In this document: positions 38,461 through 48,109 of the stretch, piece by piece
How the letters are laid out: the number at the start of each line of letters is the position of its first letter
Position numbering within the stretch: the stretch's first letter is position 1
NCBI GenBank assembly: GCA_024449915.1
Contig: JAMZAV010000767.1
Span: forward strand, 1 to 64,000
Reading direction: 5' to 3'
Length of the DNA: 64,000 bases
Origin: Sweltsa coloradensis
Lineage: Eukaryota > Arthropoda > Insecta > Plecoptera > Chloroperlidae
The notes under the pieces: model-generated
Database searches by the model: none
Seen by the model: only the letters and a program-made list of their open reading frames with translations
Told to the model about the DNA's origin: nothing
Made by a program: the position numbers and the translations under genes

Positions 38461-38508
38461 TACCATTGATTAAGAAGGCTATGCGATAGCCTTCTTTAAT
38501 CAATGGTA
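38461..38508. repeat. Near-perfect hairpin at the end of the duplicated segment
   Basis: Left arm 38,461-38,482 ('taccattgattaagaaggc' plus 'tat') and right arm 38,486-38,508 pair with one extra T, leaving a 3-base loop 'gcg'. The 11-bp 'gtagtaccatt' also occurs as a direct repeat at 38,457-38,467 and 38,506-38,516. It sits just where copy 2 stops matching copy 1. Copy 1 ends in the related but non-palindromic 'attgattaaagaaggcat'. Confidence 0.85.
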
Positions 38509-40539
38509 GTACCATTTGAACGTACAGTGATTTCGCGTACTAGAAGTAGTGAATCTCTCGTTACTTTCGACAATGTGATGGTTTCTTAAAATGTATTATG
38601 CATATTTATTCCATGGGACAACACATCAAAGAAGATTTTAATTTATTTTAACCATATTCCGATAGAAATTTATTTCTATGTGTTTGGCGGAAATATGCCA
38701 GATTTCAACATCTTCATCATCATCATCATCATCATCTGTAGCCTACTATATATTATTTTTATTTACGGGAAGGAAATGTTTTTTCTAAAAGGGGTATTCA
38801 CCCTTCACCCACCAAACTCAAAAAATATATTTCATTTTGACTAACTAGTTATGAATTTAAAACAGAACAAATGTTGGTCCACCGTTACCAGTAAATTTTC
38901 CTTACGTTAATTTTCGATCTAGACGTCCGGTAAATCTCACATAAGAAATAACAAGGGGACGACCTTTGAGCCCCGTGACCTTAGAGGATTTTGGTATAAA
39001 TTGGCCGTCATTGACGTAGGTATACTCAGCTACGTTGTCTGTAAATCATTACGTAATTTAGCATGTGGTTTGGTCAAAATATGCTTATACCAAGAGAAGG
39101 AACAATTTCGGAACGCATATTTTTGCGTGTTTAGAGTGTATTTATTCGTGCAAGTTTCTAAATGCACATTGTAGATTGGTAATGCTGTAGTAATAGTATA
39201 GTCTATGTGAAACAAAAAAATAAGCAGGTTGAAGCGGAATTCTCCAAAACTCAAATTTTCTCAAATTTCAGAATAAAAAGCTTTTAAAACATCGTGTTTT
39301 CATGGTAAAATAATAATATAATTTGTAAACAGTGTCATTTTAGTTTTGTAACCTATTGTGCTCTATTAAAAAATAAAAAATCTATCAAAAAACCCAAGAT
39401 GACATAATTATTATGGAACCCTTTGCAAATAGGGTTCATGGGGGAAGGGCTGAATAAGTAGTGATAGTATTATATAGAACAGAATTTTGTAACACTTAAA
39501 ATGTTAAATTAATTAATATTTTGATTTTTGATAAAGGTGCTATTATGCAAGTGAGGTTGTTTGTTGAGGAATAGGTGGGGGGGGGGGGGGAGAGGGGTAC
39601 ATCAGATGTCACCATTCTCAAAAATCACTTGTTATTGTTTTTGGCTGTAGTGAGGGCATACAAAATAAGAGTAGAACGAATATTGGCCTGCACTTTTTTA
39701 AAGGAAATAGGCCTATGTTCCATCCAAATATAACAATTTTTGTGAAAACAGTTCAAAACAATAATGCATATGAATACGAAATGATATTTTTCACTATAGT
39801 GAGCTATAAAAATGATAACACAACAATCACTTGATACATGATACAGTATTTTATTTATATAATAATACAAATCGCCTTCAACAGCCATTATATACCAGAA
39901 GTATAAGGCATATTATGTCATGACAGGCCATGTGCTTTCTCAGGTATATATTCACTTGAAAAATATATTTTGGTAAAATAACCACAATAACAATGTGAAG
40001 TAAAATAGTGTCCTACATTACGAAAAATAAATTCAGTAAAATATTTGCACGTGGAATGAAAATCCACATGGTTTTAAAAGCTCTTTCCCTGTATCTTTGC
40101 ATACAGTCAAACGCAGCGCGCGCGATGTTTTGCCACCACCTCGTTCTTAGAACTGCCGCAGGTCGGCTTCACGAATATTGCCGCGCTATCCGTCTACCCG
40201 AAGGGTATAGATGGTCTAAGGTTTTGACCCAGTCGCTTGCGCGATCTTCCAAGCTTTTTCAGACGTGATTTCAAAAGATGGCCCGGGGCTCGTTCTGCCA
40301 TGCCGACTGTAGAAAACGATGATAAAAATGAACTCACATTCGGAGAGCACCCTCCGATGGCAGCACTTTTACCTACTGAAGAATGACTCCTGCCGAATAT
40401 GCCTTGCTTTGGGCCGGCCAAAATATCCATGCAAACAATTACGATTTATGGGGAATATTACGAGATTTGCTTCGAACCTTAAATTTGGAATTTAGTTCGC
40501 GCAGATATTTGGGGGTGCGCGTGCACCTGTGCACCTATA
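38509..40539. other. Polished segment, interior of a possible hAT-like element
   Basis: AT-rich to about 40,080, then near 50% GC to the terminal repeat at 40,554. A 14-base G run is at 39,577-39,590. No transposase frame is recognisable. Frames of 86-87 codons at 39,625-39,888 and 40,008-40,268 have no domain. If the outer repeats are real termini, this is a non-autonomous or decayed copy. Confidence 0.4.
38715..38736 (+). repeat. (CAT)n microsatellite
   Basis: About seven uninterrupted CAT units in clean sequence. Confidence 0.95.
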
Positions 40540-40554
40540 CACGAGCCGCCCCTG
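40540..40554 (-). repeat. hAT-like terminal inverted repeat, right
   Basis: 'cacgagccgcccctg' is the exact reverse complement of 30,823-30,837. The following bases 'cgcacaat' resemble the bases before the left repeat, 'gcaccaat', apart from one inserted C and a shift, so a decayed 8-bp target duplication is possible. Because copy 2 also has the left end, the nearest partner would be about 2.8 kb away, near 37,760. Confidence 0.5.
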
Positions 40555-40945
40555 CGCACAATACGTCCTTGAACACTTTGGACTTTGAAGTACATCGCGC
40601 GCTTGGTTGGGCCTAGACAATAAGTCCCTCGATGTCTTGACAAAATTCTCCCCGCGTCCGCCCAACATAAACACAGATACCGGTGGCACTGACGACTAAG
40701 AGGTTAAACCAACACAGGCTCACCCTTCAGTCTGGCGGTCCGACAACCCACGGACTCTCACGACTGTATGCTAATAGTTTAACTATTTGTTTCTCAAGTA
40801 GACCTCGCCACTCAGTGAGATCCGTGAAGGTCGCACGCGTGTAATGATACGTTCCAGCTCTAGAATCAAGCGGTGGTAGCCAGCACAGATGGCCAGTTAG
40901 CAAGATTAGACTCGAGTAAACCGACAATACGAGCTATGTATTATC
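40555..40945. other. Polished intergenic stretch
   Basis: Balanced composition with no gene, RNA or repeat copy recognised. Confidence 0.4.
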
Positions 40946-41591
40946 TTAAGGCTATTGTACCGCCTCTGGCCGATAATAAGAAAGTCGAAGAAACATGTCT
41001 GAAAAGTTTGCTGAATGAAAGAAGGCCTTTAAATTAACAGAAAAAAAAAATTATGAATTTTTTTGGGCGGGACATAACCTCACTTTTGGAAATTATATTT
41101 AGATTTTTGGACAAAAGTGTACACTAAAAATCTAGTTCAAAATTCAAATTTTGTGAATCGGTTTTCTGGACATAGTTTCTAAACACCTTTAGCTACAACT
41201 TGACTATAGCTAAAATAGTTTTCTGAGAATAACAGTTGGTGTACGAATTTTTTTGTCAAACGGTTCAAAACTCGTATTTGTACCGTTTGACAAAAAATTT
41301 CGTATCCCAACTGTTATTTTCAGAAAACTATTTTAGCTATAGTCAAGTTGTAGCTAAATGTGTTTAGAAACTATGTCCAGAAAACCGATTCTCAAAATTT
41401 AATTTTGAACGAGTCTTGTATATCACACTTATAATAATATAATATAATTTCCAAAAGTGAGGTTATGTCCCTCCCCAAAAAATTCACAATTTTTTTCAGT
41501 TATTTTAAAGGCCTTCTTTCATTCAGCAAACTTTTCAGACATGTTTCTACGACTTTCAAATTATCGGCCAGAGGCGGTACAATAGCCTTAA
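40946..41591. mobile_element. 646-bp foldback element with ~310-bp arms, flanked by TTAA
   Basis: The left arm (40,946-41,264) and the right arm (41,282-41,591) are inverted copies around a 17-bp loop. The outer ends are 'ttaaggctattgtaccgcc' and its inverse. The innermost arm reads 'tttgtcaaacggt'. TTAA at both ends could be the target duplication of a piggyBac-type transposase or simply part of the arms. Arms differ mainly in one ~60-bp patch near 41,110 and 41,430. It is noncoding and in clean sequence, so the structure is probably real. Confidence 0.9.
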
Positions 41592-42334
41592 CTAGGAAAA
41601 CGCTCAAGTCCCGCCGCGTTGATGGATGAGCTTTTTAAAGTTTTGAGTTTGCGTGGGATATCTTTACCTTTGCAAGTGCTTTGTTTTGCTGCCTACGCAT
41701 TGTAGGTGATTGTTGTCAAGTTTCTATTGTTACCTGTCAATTGGTGTTATTTACCATAAAAAACTTATATTAAAAGCTTTATTTCTATGGATTCTGGCTA
41801 ACTTTTTCAACTTTTTCTTTCAAAAGGTACTACATCATCATAACCTTAATGTCCATGTATAATATGAACGTTGTAGCCCCACCCGTTTGGTCAGAATTGG
41901 CCCAAAGGTCACGAAAATATCGCACTAAAAATAAAAAAACTTATATTAAAAGCTTTATTTCTATAGATTCTGGCTAACTTTTTCAACTTTTTCTTTCAGA
42001 AAGCAATACATCACCATAACCTAAATGTACATGTGAAATATGAACGTTGTAGCCCTACCCGTTTGGTCAGAATCAGCCCAAATGTCACGAAAATATCGCA
42101 CTAAAAATCGAAAAAAATCGTAAAAAGTACGATATTCATGAGAAATATTTCTTCGATTGTACCCAAAAACGTAGCAAGTCTAAGTTTAGAGATTTCGAAG
42201 GTCCTCTTAAATTTTTATCAAGATCGCATATGCCGTTTGCCCGGTAGAGAGCCAACAAACAGACGAGAAAAAAAAAACACTCGAGCTAAATTTTTGGGGG
42301 GTCGGTGAAAGAAGTCTTCGCTTCGCTCATCCAA
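41591..42334 (+). mobile_element. Dispersed element E2, second full copy
   Basis: Starts 'actaggaaaacgctcaagtc' directly after the foldback and ends 'cttcgcttcgctcatccaa'. It is collinear with 9,741-10,508, including the internal ~170-bp duplication with two 'gaacgttgtagcccc' motifs. It is clean sequence and gives the best reference for the family. No protein is encoded. Confidence 0.88.
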
Positions 42335-43630
42335 TAAACGTTTGTTTGAAAATGGAAATAATAAGTTATTTAGTGATCAGTGGTTGGATAATGTGTATTA
42401 GGTTTACTATTACTTATATTTTCATAATTACAAGTCTTATACCGCACGTTAGGATCATTTTACAAACACCCTAACTACATCTTAATAAATGGCAAAGTGA
42501 CAATGGTATGTCGAATGATTTGATTTGATACACAGTGATAAAAATACATGGTGTCGAACAATTTACAAATGTATCAAAAATTAAAAATAATAATGATGCA
42601 AGTCAAATATAAACAATATGGCTTAAATGCTATAAAACATTTCCAAAATTTACAAACTTCATAATTAATATATTGATATGTATTTATTGTCTGCTAACGA
42701 CATAGGATGTAGGTCTACTCAGCTGACGTAGACACAGCCATCCAGTGCAACGATAGATGTCAGTTCTTCCTTGGTACTTCTTTAATTTAGTACAGAATTA
42801 TTTTTATATTTAAAAAAATAACATTTTGATACGAACAAAATGTTGAAAATGTTAATGTGTGAGGATGGTGGTGTAGCGTGTTGATGATGGTGATAATGAT
42901 GATGATTTGTTAAGGGGTTAACAAGGTGGAATGTCTGCACGTGCGAAGAGAGTGCAAATGAGGTCGCATTGCTCTGCAGCGATCTTGTATCTGCTCGCTA
43001 GATCTGCTATTTGGTAGATGCGCCTTGTTCCTTGGGGTTTAGATTTATGTACGGTTGTCTGCCAGTTTAAACCGCATCGTAGGCGGGAAGAATTATTACT
43101 ATTCACCAGCCATGTTGGGGATGTCGTTTATTTGTGTTTGTGTTACATTGGAGCAGTGTTACGAACTCAACGAACGAAATTATATTTATGTATTTGTTTT
43201 CATTAACGAATAATTTGGGGGTGTTGGGGCGTGCCGCCTTGGTGCTAACAAAAGTCTTGAGTACTGAGCATTTTGCTCTTTCTCACGCAATGTCTGAAAC
43301 GAGGTCGTATGCTCATCCTATTAGCGAGAAATAGTTCGTCATTTCTTATTTGAAGCCATAAAACTTCAGTAGGGGGTTAATAGTTGCTATGCTTTTTTAT
43401 TATTACTGATTTACAAATTCTCAGATTTGGGATATTTACGAACCTATGTGTGGTGCATGCGACAATTCATCAACAAGATTCAAGATACATACAAGATAAG
43501 ATACAAGATTATATCAACGCCAAGATACGTAGCGCAATGTTCACTGTCCTGTCACGGCATTACCCCTTTGAGTCGTCTGTGTGCCCGATAATTATTTTTA
43601 AAAATATTGTGGGCATGCAACCCACTCCCA
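42335..43630. other. Polished AT-rich intergenic stretch
   Basis: Includes a loose GAT/GGT repeat at about 42,862-42,907 and 'caagata' repeats at about 43,478-43,512. No gene signal. The frame at 43,384-43,671 (95 codons) has no domain. Confidence 0.4.
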
Positions 43631-43633
43631 AAA

Positions 43634-43672
43634 TGTATTTATTTATTCATTTATTTATTATGTATTTATGAG
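43634..43672 (+). repeat. (ATTT)n-like simple repeat
   Basis: Imperfect ATTT and ATTC units. It could be the A/T-rich tail of an adjacent minus-strand element. Confidence 0.7.
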
Positions 43673-43857
43673 TTTGTTTCCACATTACATAGAATATTTT
43701 GTGATAAAAACATTCATCTTTGATTCTGGACAGGCAAACAAACAATAAAATTAGCAAAAACTCTATTGAAAATTCACAACAATGTTTATTTTTAGATGTG
43801 AATGGAATCTCCAAGGGCTGTTTAGAAAGACACTGAAGAAAGCCTTGTTGAAACACT

Positions 43858-44215
43858 TCAGTCAGGATTGCCGGTTGCAGATATCAACTCAATGACCTCC
43901 CGAATCAGAGACCCACACTAGCATTATCTTTGGGTGTAGGAGGAGTACGTATGTATGAATTACGAGGAGTCGAACTTGTTTTTGAGTCCTCCCCCCCTGC
44001 GTATTACGGCCATCCCGTGCAGTGCAGCCATCCACAAAACCGGCTGCTGGAATCTGAGACGTGTGAAGTGTTATATCCCGGGCGTTAATATCGGTTCATC
44101 GAGTGATCTTAGACCCGAACTTCACGTTAGACTATAATACCACGTTCCATGGGTCCGATCGTGACCTAAGTTATTTACCCACACTATATCCTAAAGGTGT
44201 TGTCTTCGGCAACTG
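43858..44215 (-). mobile_element. Family B SINE, minus strand, interrupted copy
   Basis: On the minus strand 'ctgattcgggaggtcattg' and 'aaccggcaatcctgactga' match the head of the copy at 44,275. On the + strand, 44,110-44,215 ('gatcgtgacctaagttattt' and 'ggtgttgtcttcggcaactg') parallels 46,965-47,065 near another family B copy. About 170 bp between these two parts has no equivalent there, so it may be an insertion. Confidence 0.6.
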
Positions 44216-44274
44216 TGATTTCGTTAGTATTAGAATTAAAATTACTAGGTTTGAAACATGTTTTTAACACTAAC

Positions 44275-44530
44275 AGTGTTGCTGAAACGTAAAGTGTGGG
44301 ACTTGGATTCGGGAGGTCGTGGTTCAAATACCGCCACCGGCAATCCTAACTGAAAGGTTTTTCAGAGGTTTTCTTCAGTCGTTATATAAGGGGAATGCGA
44401 AGAATGAATCCGCTGAAACAGCCCCAGGACATTCCTTCGCAAATGTACAAATAAAAAATCTCTGATTGAAAACCTAAAAAGGGGCATTCATTGTAACCTG
44501 GGCAGGTTTTCCCCGAGAAAAATGTTAAAT
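44275..44530 (+). mobile_element. Family B tRNA-derived SINE, best copy
   Basis: The head contains 'cttggattcgggaggtcg' and box B 'gtggttcaaatacc'. Then come 'gccaccggcaatcctaactg' and 'aaaggtttttcagagg', a body with 'gaatgaatccgctgaaac', and a tail with 'aaaaaggggcattcattgta' and 'cctgggcaggttttcccc'. The 'ggcaatcctaactgaaagg' junction is of a type I associate with arthropod tRNA SINEs, but that is recollection and not a search result. No intact tRNA fold remains. Confidence 0.75.
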
Positions 44531-44692
44531 AACAGAAATTAGTCACAACTAAAAAATCAGTTAATGTATAAAGTTAAATAAGCTTTAATTTGTCTACACT
44601 TACTCGGTCTACCTGAAAAAGTAGTCATGATTTCATACAACCATTTTTAATTAAATGTCACTGGTCACACGCTAATCTACCAAAGACCGGGA

Positions 44693-45112
44693 GCCAGCGG
44701 TTTAGCCGAGGTCGTTTAATCGGTTCCCACTCTAACACCGAAGTTAAGCAGTCTTCGGGCGTGGTCAGGGGTAGAGTGGGTGACCGCTCTGCTTTGAAAC
44801 TCACGTATACCGCTGGTTAGAGCAGATGGAGGGTACGAGAGCTAGTGTAACGGCTTCGTTCTCCTCGACGTCTGCTCGGCAGTCCGGGTTAGTGGATGAA
44901 CCTATATGACTGTCAAGGTTACACCGTCCTTTCGAATGGGCCATTGGTCCCCTTGGTACTTTTCGAAAGAAGTAGGCTACGTGCCGGTACCGGGTTTCCC
45001 CTCGTCCCTTCTGTTCATACTTCATCCTCATCTATCACCACTCATCTTCTCGAATAGCCAAAGTGCATTAATATGAGACGTTAAGCAACATCCAATCAAT
45101 CAAATCAATCCA
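44693..45112 (+). mobile_element. 5S-rRNA-headed SINE (SINE3 type)
   Basis: The first ~126 bp (44,693-44,818) are a 5S rRNA derivative. They include 'accgaagttaagcagtc' (internal control region, box A side), 'gcgtggtcaggggtagagtg' and 'gtgaccgctctgctttg' (box C side). The ends 'gccagcggtt' and 'taccgctggtt' pair like the terminal 5S helix. The body follows with 'ggtaccgggtttccc', 'ggtacttttcgaaagaag' and 'gtgcattaatatgagacg'. It closes with 'ttaagcaacatccaatc' and an (AATC)n tail. SINE3 elements use this 5S-type pol III promoter. The body equals that of the tRNA-headed SINE at 5,160-5,516. It is not a functional 5S gene. Confidence 0.9.
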
Positions 45113-45157
45113 AGGACCGGAAGGGATGAATTCATCTTCTTTGGGTAACTTATTATC

Positions 45158-45571
45158 CCACACATAACAAAAACTTGTAAAAATACAGCCAAACCTTACA
45201 CACTCAAAAGAAATGAGATCTAAAAAAGGGCCAAGCTCATCTACCCTTCCACATTTGCGCATTCTTAATTCATAAACGTACAGTGTCCCGTAACAACATC
45301 CTCGAAAAGCTTGGCAAAATAGAATTTTCAACTATTAATTTAAACGTAATAGTTCATCCAAATTCTTTTCTTCGAATTAATTTCAACGTAATGGTCATGC
45401 AAATTCTATTTTGCCAAGCTTTTCAAGGATGTTGTTACGGGACACTGTGCGATTATGAATTAAGAATGCGCAAATGTGGAAGGGTAGATGAGCTTGGCCC
45501 TTTTTTTAGATCTCATTTCTTTTGAGTGTGTAAGGTTTGGCTGTATTTTTACAAGTTTTTGTTATGTGTGG
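45158..45571. mobile_element. 414-bp foldback element with ~170-bp arms
   Basis: Arms are 45,158-45,327 and 45,401-45,571. Outer ends are 'ccacacataacaaaaactt' and its inverse. The 73-bp loop begins a direct repeat: 'aacgtaatagttcatccaaa' and 'aacgtaatggtcatgcaaa'. Nearly identical peptides from the two strands are a consequence of the inversion, not a gene. It lies 45 bp after the 5S-headed SINE. Confidence 0.9.
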
Positions 45572-45770
45572 AATCTCATTACTTTTTCAAGTTCCATTGC
45601 AAAATTATTTGTTAAAATATAATAATTTTATCAAAGTCGATTTAATTGCCATGGCATTACCAACTAACAATAGAATGAAGAAATATAGTGGTTCAAAGAC
45701 TTGCTTTTTGTAAACAATGTACGCGATTATTGTCACGTAACTATAGTTACTTGTTGATTGTATGCCTGAA
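45572..45770. other. AT-rich stretch between elements
   Basis: Clean sequence with no recognised gene or repeat. Confidence 0.4.
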
Positions 45771-45912
45771 AAGGCTTATTTTAAAACCTTTATTTGGAAG
45801 CCTTCAAGCAATTTTTTTAAACTTTTTCTTTCAAAAGGAATTACATCACTATTACCTTAATGTCCATGTAAAATATAAACGTTGTAGCCCCACCCGTTTG
45901 ATCAGAATCGCT
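45771..45912 (+). mobile_element. Dispersed element E2, internal fragment
   Basis: Contains 'tttctttcaaaaggaattac', 'ccttaatgtccatgta' and 'cgttgtagccccacccgttt', matching one half of the internal E2 duplication. Both ends are missing. Confidence 0.75.
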
Positions 45913-46436
45913 GGGCAATTGAAACTGACGAATTAGATAGTAGAAGTAGAAGCCAGTAGTAACTAACATCCTTAAAGTCATTTTGAGCATGTTTCAAGTC
46001 ATTTTTTCACCAAGAAGGAATATTCGTACACCAACCAAATTTGGCATGTATTGTCAGGTACCCAAATCCCCTTGATTTTGATAGTTTTTAAGTTCACATC
46101 ACGTTTCATGACGGCTGGGTGACACCTCGAAATCACCCCAACTCTGCTTGCTGTATAAGGTGCCTGAGTGTGTAGCGCACCGCAGCTTGGCTGCGGCGCC
46201 CTAACGGGCACCTAGATAGGAGTAGCGTGCGAGAAGTGAGAGGATGTCAAATAGGTGTTTCCTAAGACTAATTCCTGGTATATTCACAAGTTTCTTGAAG
46301 AAACTCTCGAAATAATAATGGTGATTCCTCCAAGGGCTAAAACATCAGTAAATCAAAATGATTTTTACAATCAATCTGTCTACTTGTGGAATGCACTCCC
46401 AAATTAATTAAAAACATACATAAGTTTCAATATAAT
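45913..46436. other. Polished intergenic stretch
   Basis: A GC-richer patch near 46,160-46,230 ('gcaccgcagcttggctgcgg') forms a short hairpin. There is no gene. Confidence 0.4.
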
Positions 46437-46500
46437 GAACCTTTATTGGTCTCTGCAGCCAGCGCTGTTGCGCAGTTACACAGAATAACAATCAATTGAT
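46437..46500 (-). mobile_element. Possible element 3' end with 'ctctgcagcca' motif
   Basis: Minus strand reads 'cagcgctggctgcagagacc' then 'aataaaggttcatt', a plausible polyadenylation-like 3' terminus. It is similar to the block near 29,880. Too short to classify. Confidence 0.3.
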
Positions 46501-46872
46501 AAAAATACATTGAAATTAACATCTAAAATATAACCTACAAACAATATAAGTAGTTTCTAAAAATACGAATGGACCATCGCAGAACACATATTACAATATC
46601 AACTCATCTCATACTTAAAGTAAGTTGTGTTATTTTGCTATTTTTTGTGGTATTGTTTAGTTCTTTTTTGTGATTTTTAAAAATATTTATTGATGTTGTA
46701 TTTGAAACTGTATTTAACTTAAACATTGTATTTTAGTGTATTGTATTAGAAGGTGACAGGAACTCACGTTTTATTGGACAGATGCTCTTTCTGTCATTAT
46801 CGCATTCATATTTAACATGTTCAAAGGTTGTACAAATAAGAATGCAAATATTAATAAATATCTAAGTAACGT
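46501..46872. other. AT-rich intergenic stretch
   Basis: No gene or repeat recognised. Confidence 0.4.
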
Positions 46873-47075
46873 TCAGTCAGGATTGCCTGTGGCTGGTGTC
46901 GGACCGATGACCTCCCGTGTCAAAGTCTCGCGTGCTACACGTGAGCTACCCGTGTTTCTGGGCTCAACGTCAGGGCTATGATAACACGTTGTGAGCTCGC
47001 TCGTGACTCAAGCTATTCATCTAAAAACTATCCGAGGGGCCTTTAGCCTTCTACAACTGTATAGGTTTGGTTCTT
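46873..47075 (-). mobile_element. Family B tRNA-derived SINE, minus strand
   Basis: Minus strand: box-A-like 'gggtagctcacgtgtagcac', box-B-like 'tcggtccgacacc' and 'cacaggcaatcctgactga'. The sequence upstream of the head (minus strand; + strand 46,965-47,065) parallels 44,110-44,215, so at least two copies share an extended 5' part. Confidence 0.7.
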
Positions 47076-47229
47076 AGTTGATTGGGAATAACTAGTTCTG
47101 AAAAAGCCTCAATCAAACAAACTATATGTGGTAACTAAACGGAAACACTTGTCAACTATAATCAACACGTGACCATTCTACGCACGTTCGATGTCGGGAA
47201 ACAAATAATGAAAAGGTAAATTATAGCTT

Positions 47230-48098
47230 AGCATCTATTTTGTTAACGTTGCCTTCAGCGTCACGATATTTCATGGTATCTTTTCCTCGCTACTTCAAGC
47301 TTAGTGATGTCTGAACTTCCGCCCTGTGAGTTACTGTATGTCCTACTGTATCCCCGAAGATGGTGGCAAACATAGTGTTATTTAATGATATTGCCATCTT
47401 TGCACTACAATGATAATACATATAATTGTATTTGAGTGCACTGCAGGTATTTCTAGCATCTATTTTGTTAACGTTGCCTTCAGCGTCACGATATTTCATG
47501 GTCTCTTTTCCTCGCTACTTCAAGCTTGGTGATGTCGGGACTTCCGCCCTGTGAGTTACTATGTCCTACTGTATCCCCGAAGATGGTGGCAGACACAGTG
47601 TTATTTAATGATATTGCCATCTTTGCACTACAATGATAATACATATAATTGTATTTGAAGTGCACTGCAGTTATTTCTAGCATCTATTTTGTTAACGTTG
47701 CCTTCAGCGACATGATATTTCTTTTCCTCGCTACTTCAAGCTTAGTGATGTCTGAACTTCCGCCCTGTGAGTTACTATGTCCTACTGTATCCCCGAAGAT
47801 GGTGGCAAACATAGTGTTATTTAATGATATTGCCATCTTTGCACTACAATGATAATACATATAATTGTATTTGAAGTGCACTGCAGTTATTTCTAGCATC
47901 TATTTTGTTAACGTTGCCTTCAGCGTCACGATATTTCATGATCTCTTTTCCTCGCTACTTCAAGCTTGGTGATGTCTGGACTTCCGCCCTGTGAGTACTA
48001 CTATGTCCTACGTGTTTTAATATTCATCTTGCCTAGAAGATACATATTATGTTTTAGTGCACTGCAGTTATTTCACATCTATTTTGTAACGTTGCCTC
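47230..48098. repeat. ~225-bp tandem repeat, four units plus a fragment
   Basis: Units start 'agcatctattttgttaacg' at 47,230, 47,455, 47,679 and 47,895 (spacing 225, 224, 216). The last unit is internally deleted, and a partial fifth begins near 48,072. Units are highly similar in clean sequence. Minus-strand frames of 65-71 codons (with SLNNT, FGDTVGH and DITKLEVARKR) recur in each unit. Spacing that is not a multiple of three breaks the frame from unit to unit. Confidence 0.95.
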
Positions 48099-48109
48099 AA
48101 TCAGAATTG

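Larger units (their letters stand above)
31594..38488. repeat. ~7.9-kb segment, copy 2 (unpolished, ~6.9 kb)
   Basis: Same order and orientation as copy 1 but about 13% shorter. Differences are mostly dropped bases and conversion of mixed sequence to A, T, G or C runs. Some stretches differ in kind, however. At 35,470-35,540 this copy has an intact minus-strand box B where copy 1 does not. At about 36,720-36,830 the sequence is unlike copy 1 at 29,500-29,690. So it is probably part assembly noise and part genuine divergence. No gene should be called here. Confidence 0.85.

Noticed and set aside
44693..44818. Functional 5S rRNA gene
   Set aside because: The internal control region is recognisable, but sequence is altered and it continues into a SINE body with an (AATC)n tail.
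45068..45525. Conserved small protein (ILFCQAF..GCCYGTL) seen twice
   Set aside because: The two frames are the two arms of an inverted repeat read from opposite strands, so the apparent conservation is structural.
47230..48098. CRISPR array
   Set aside because: Repeats of ~225 bp are contiguous, without unique spacers, in an animal-type genome.
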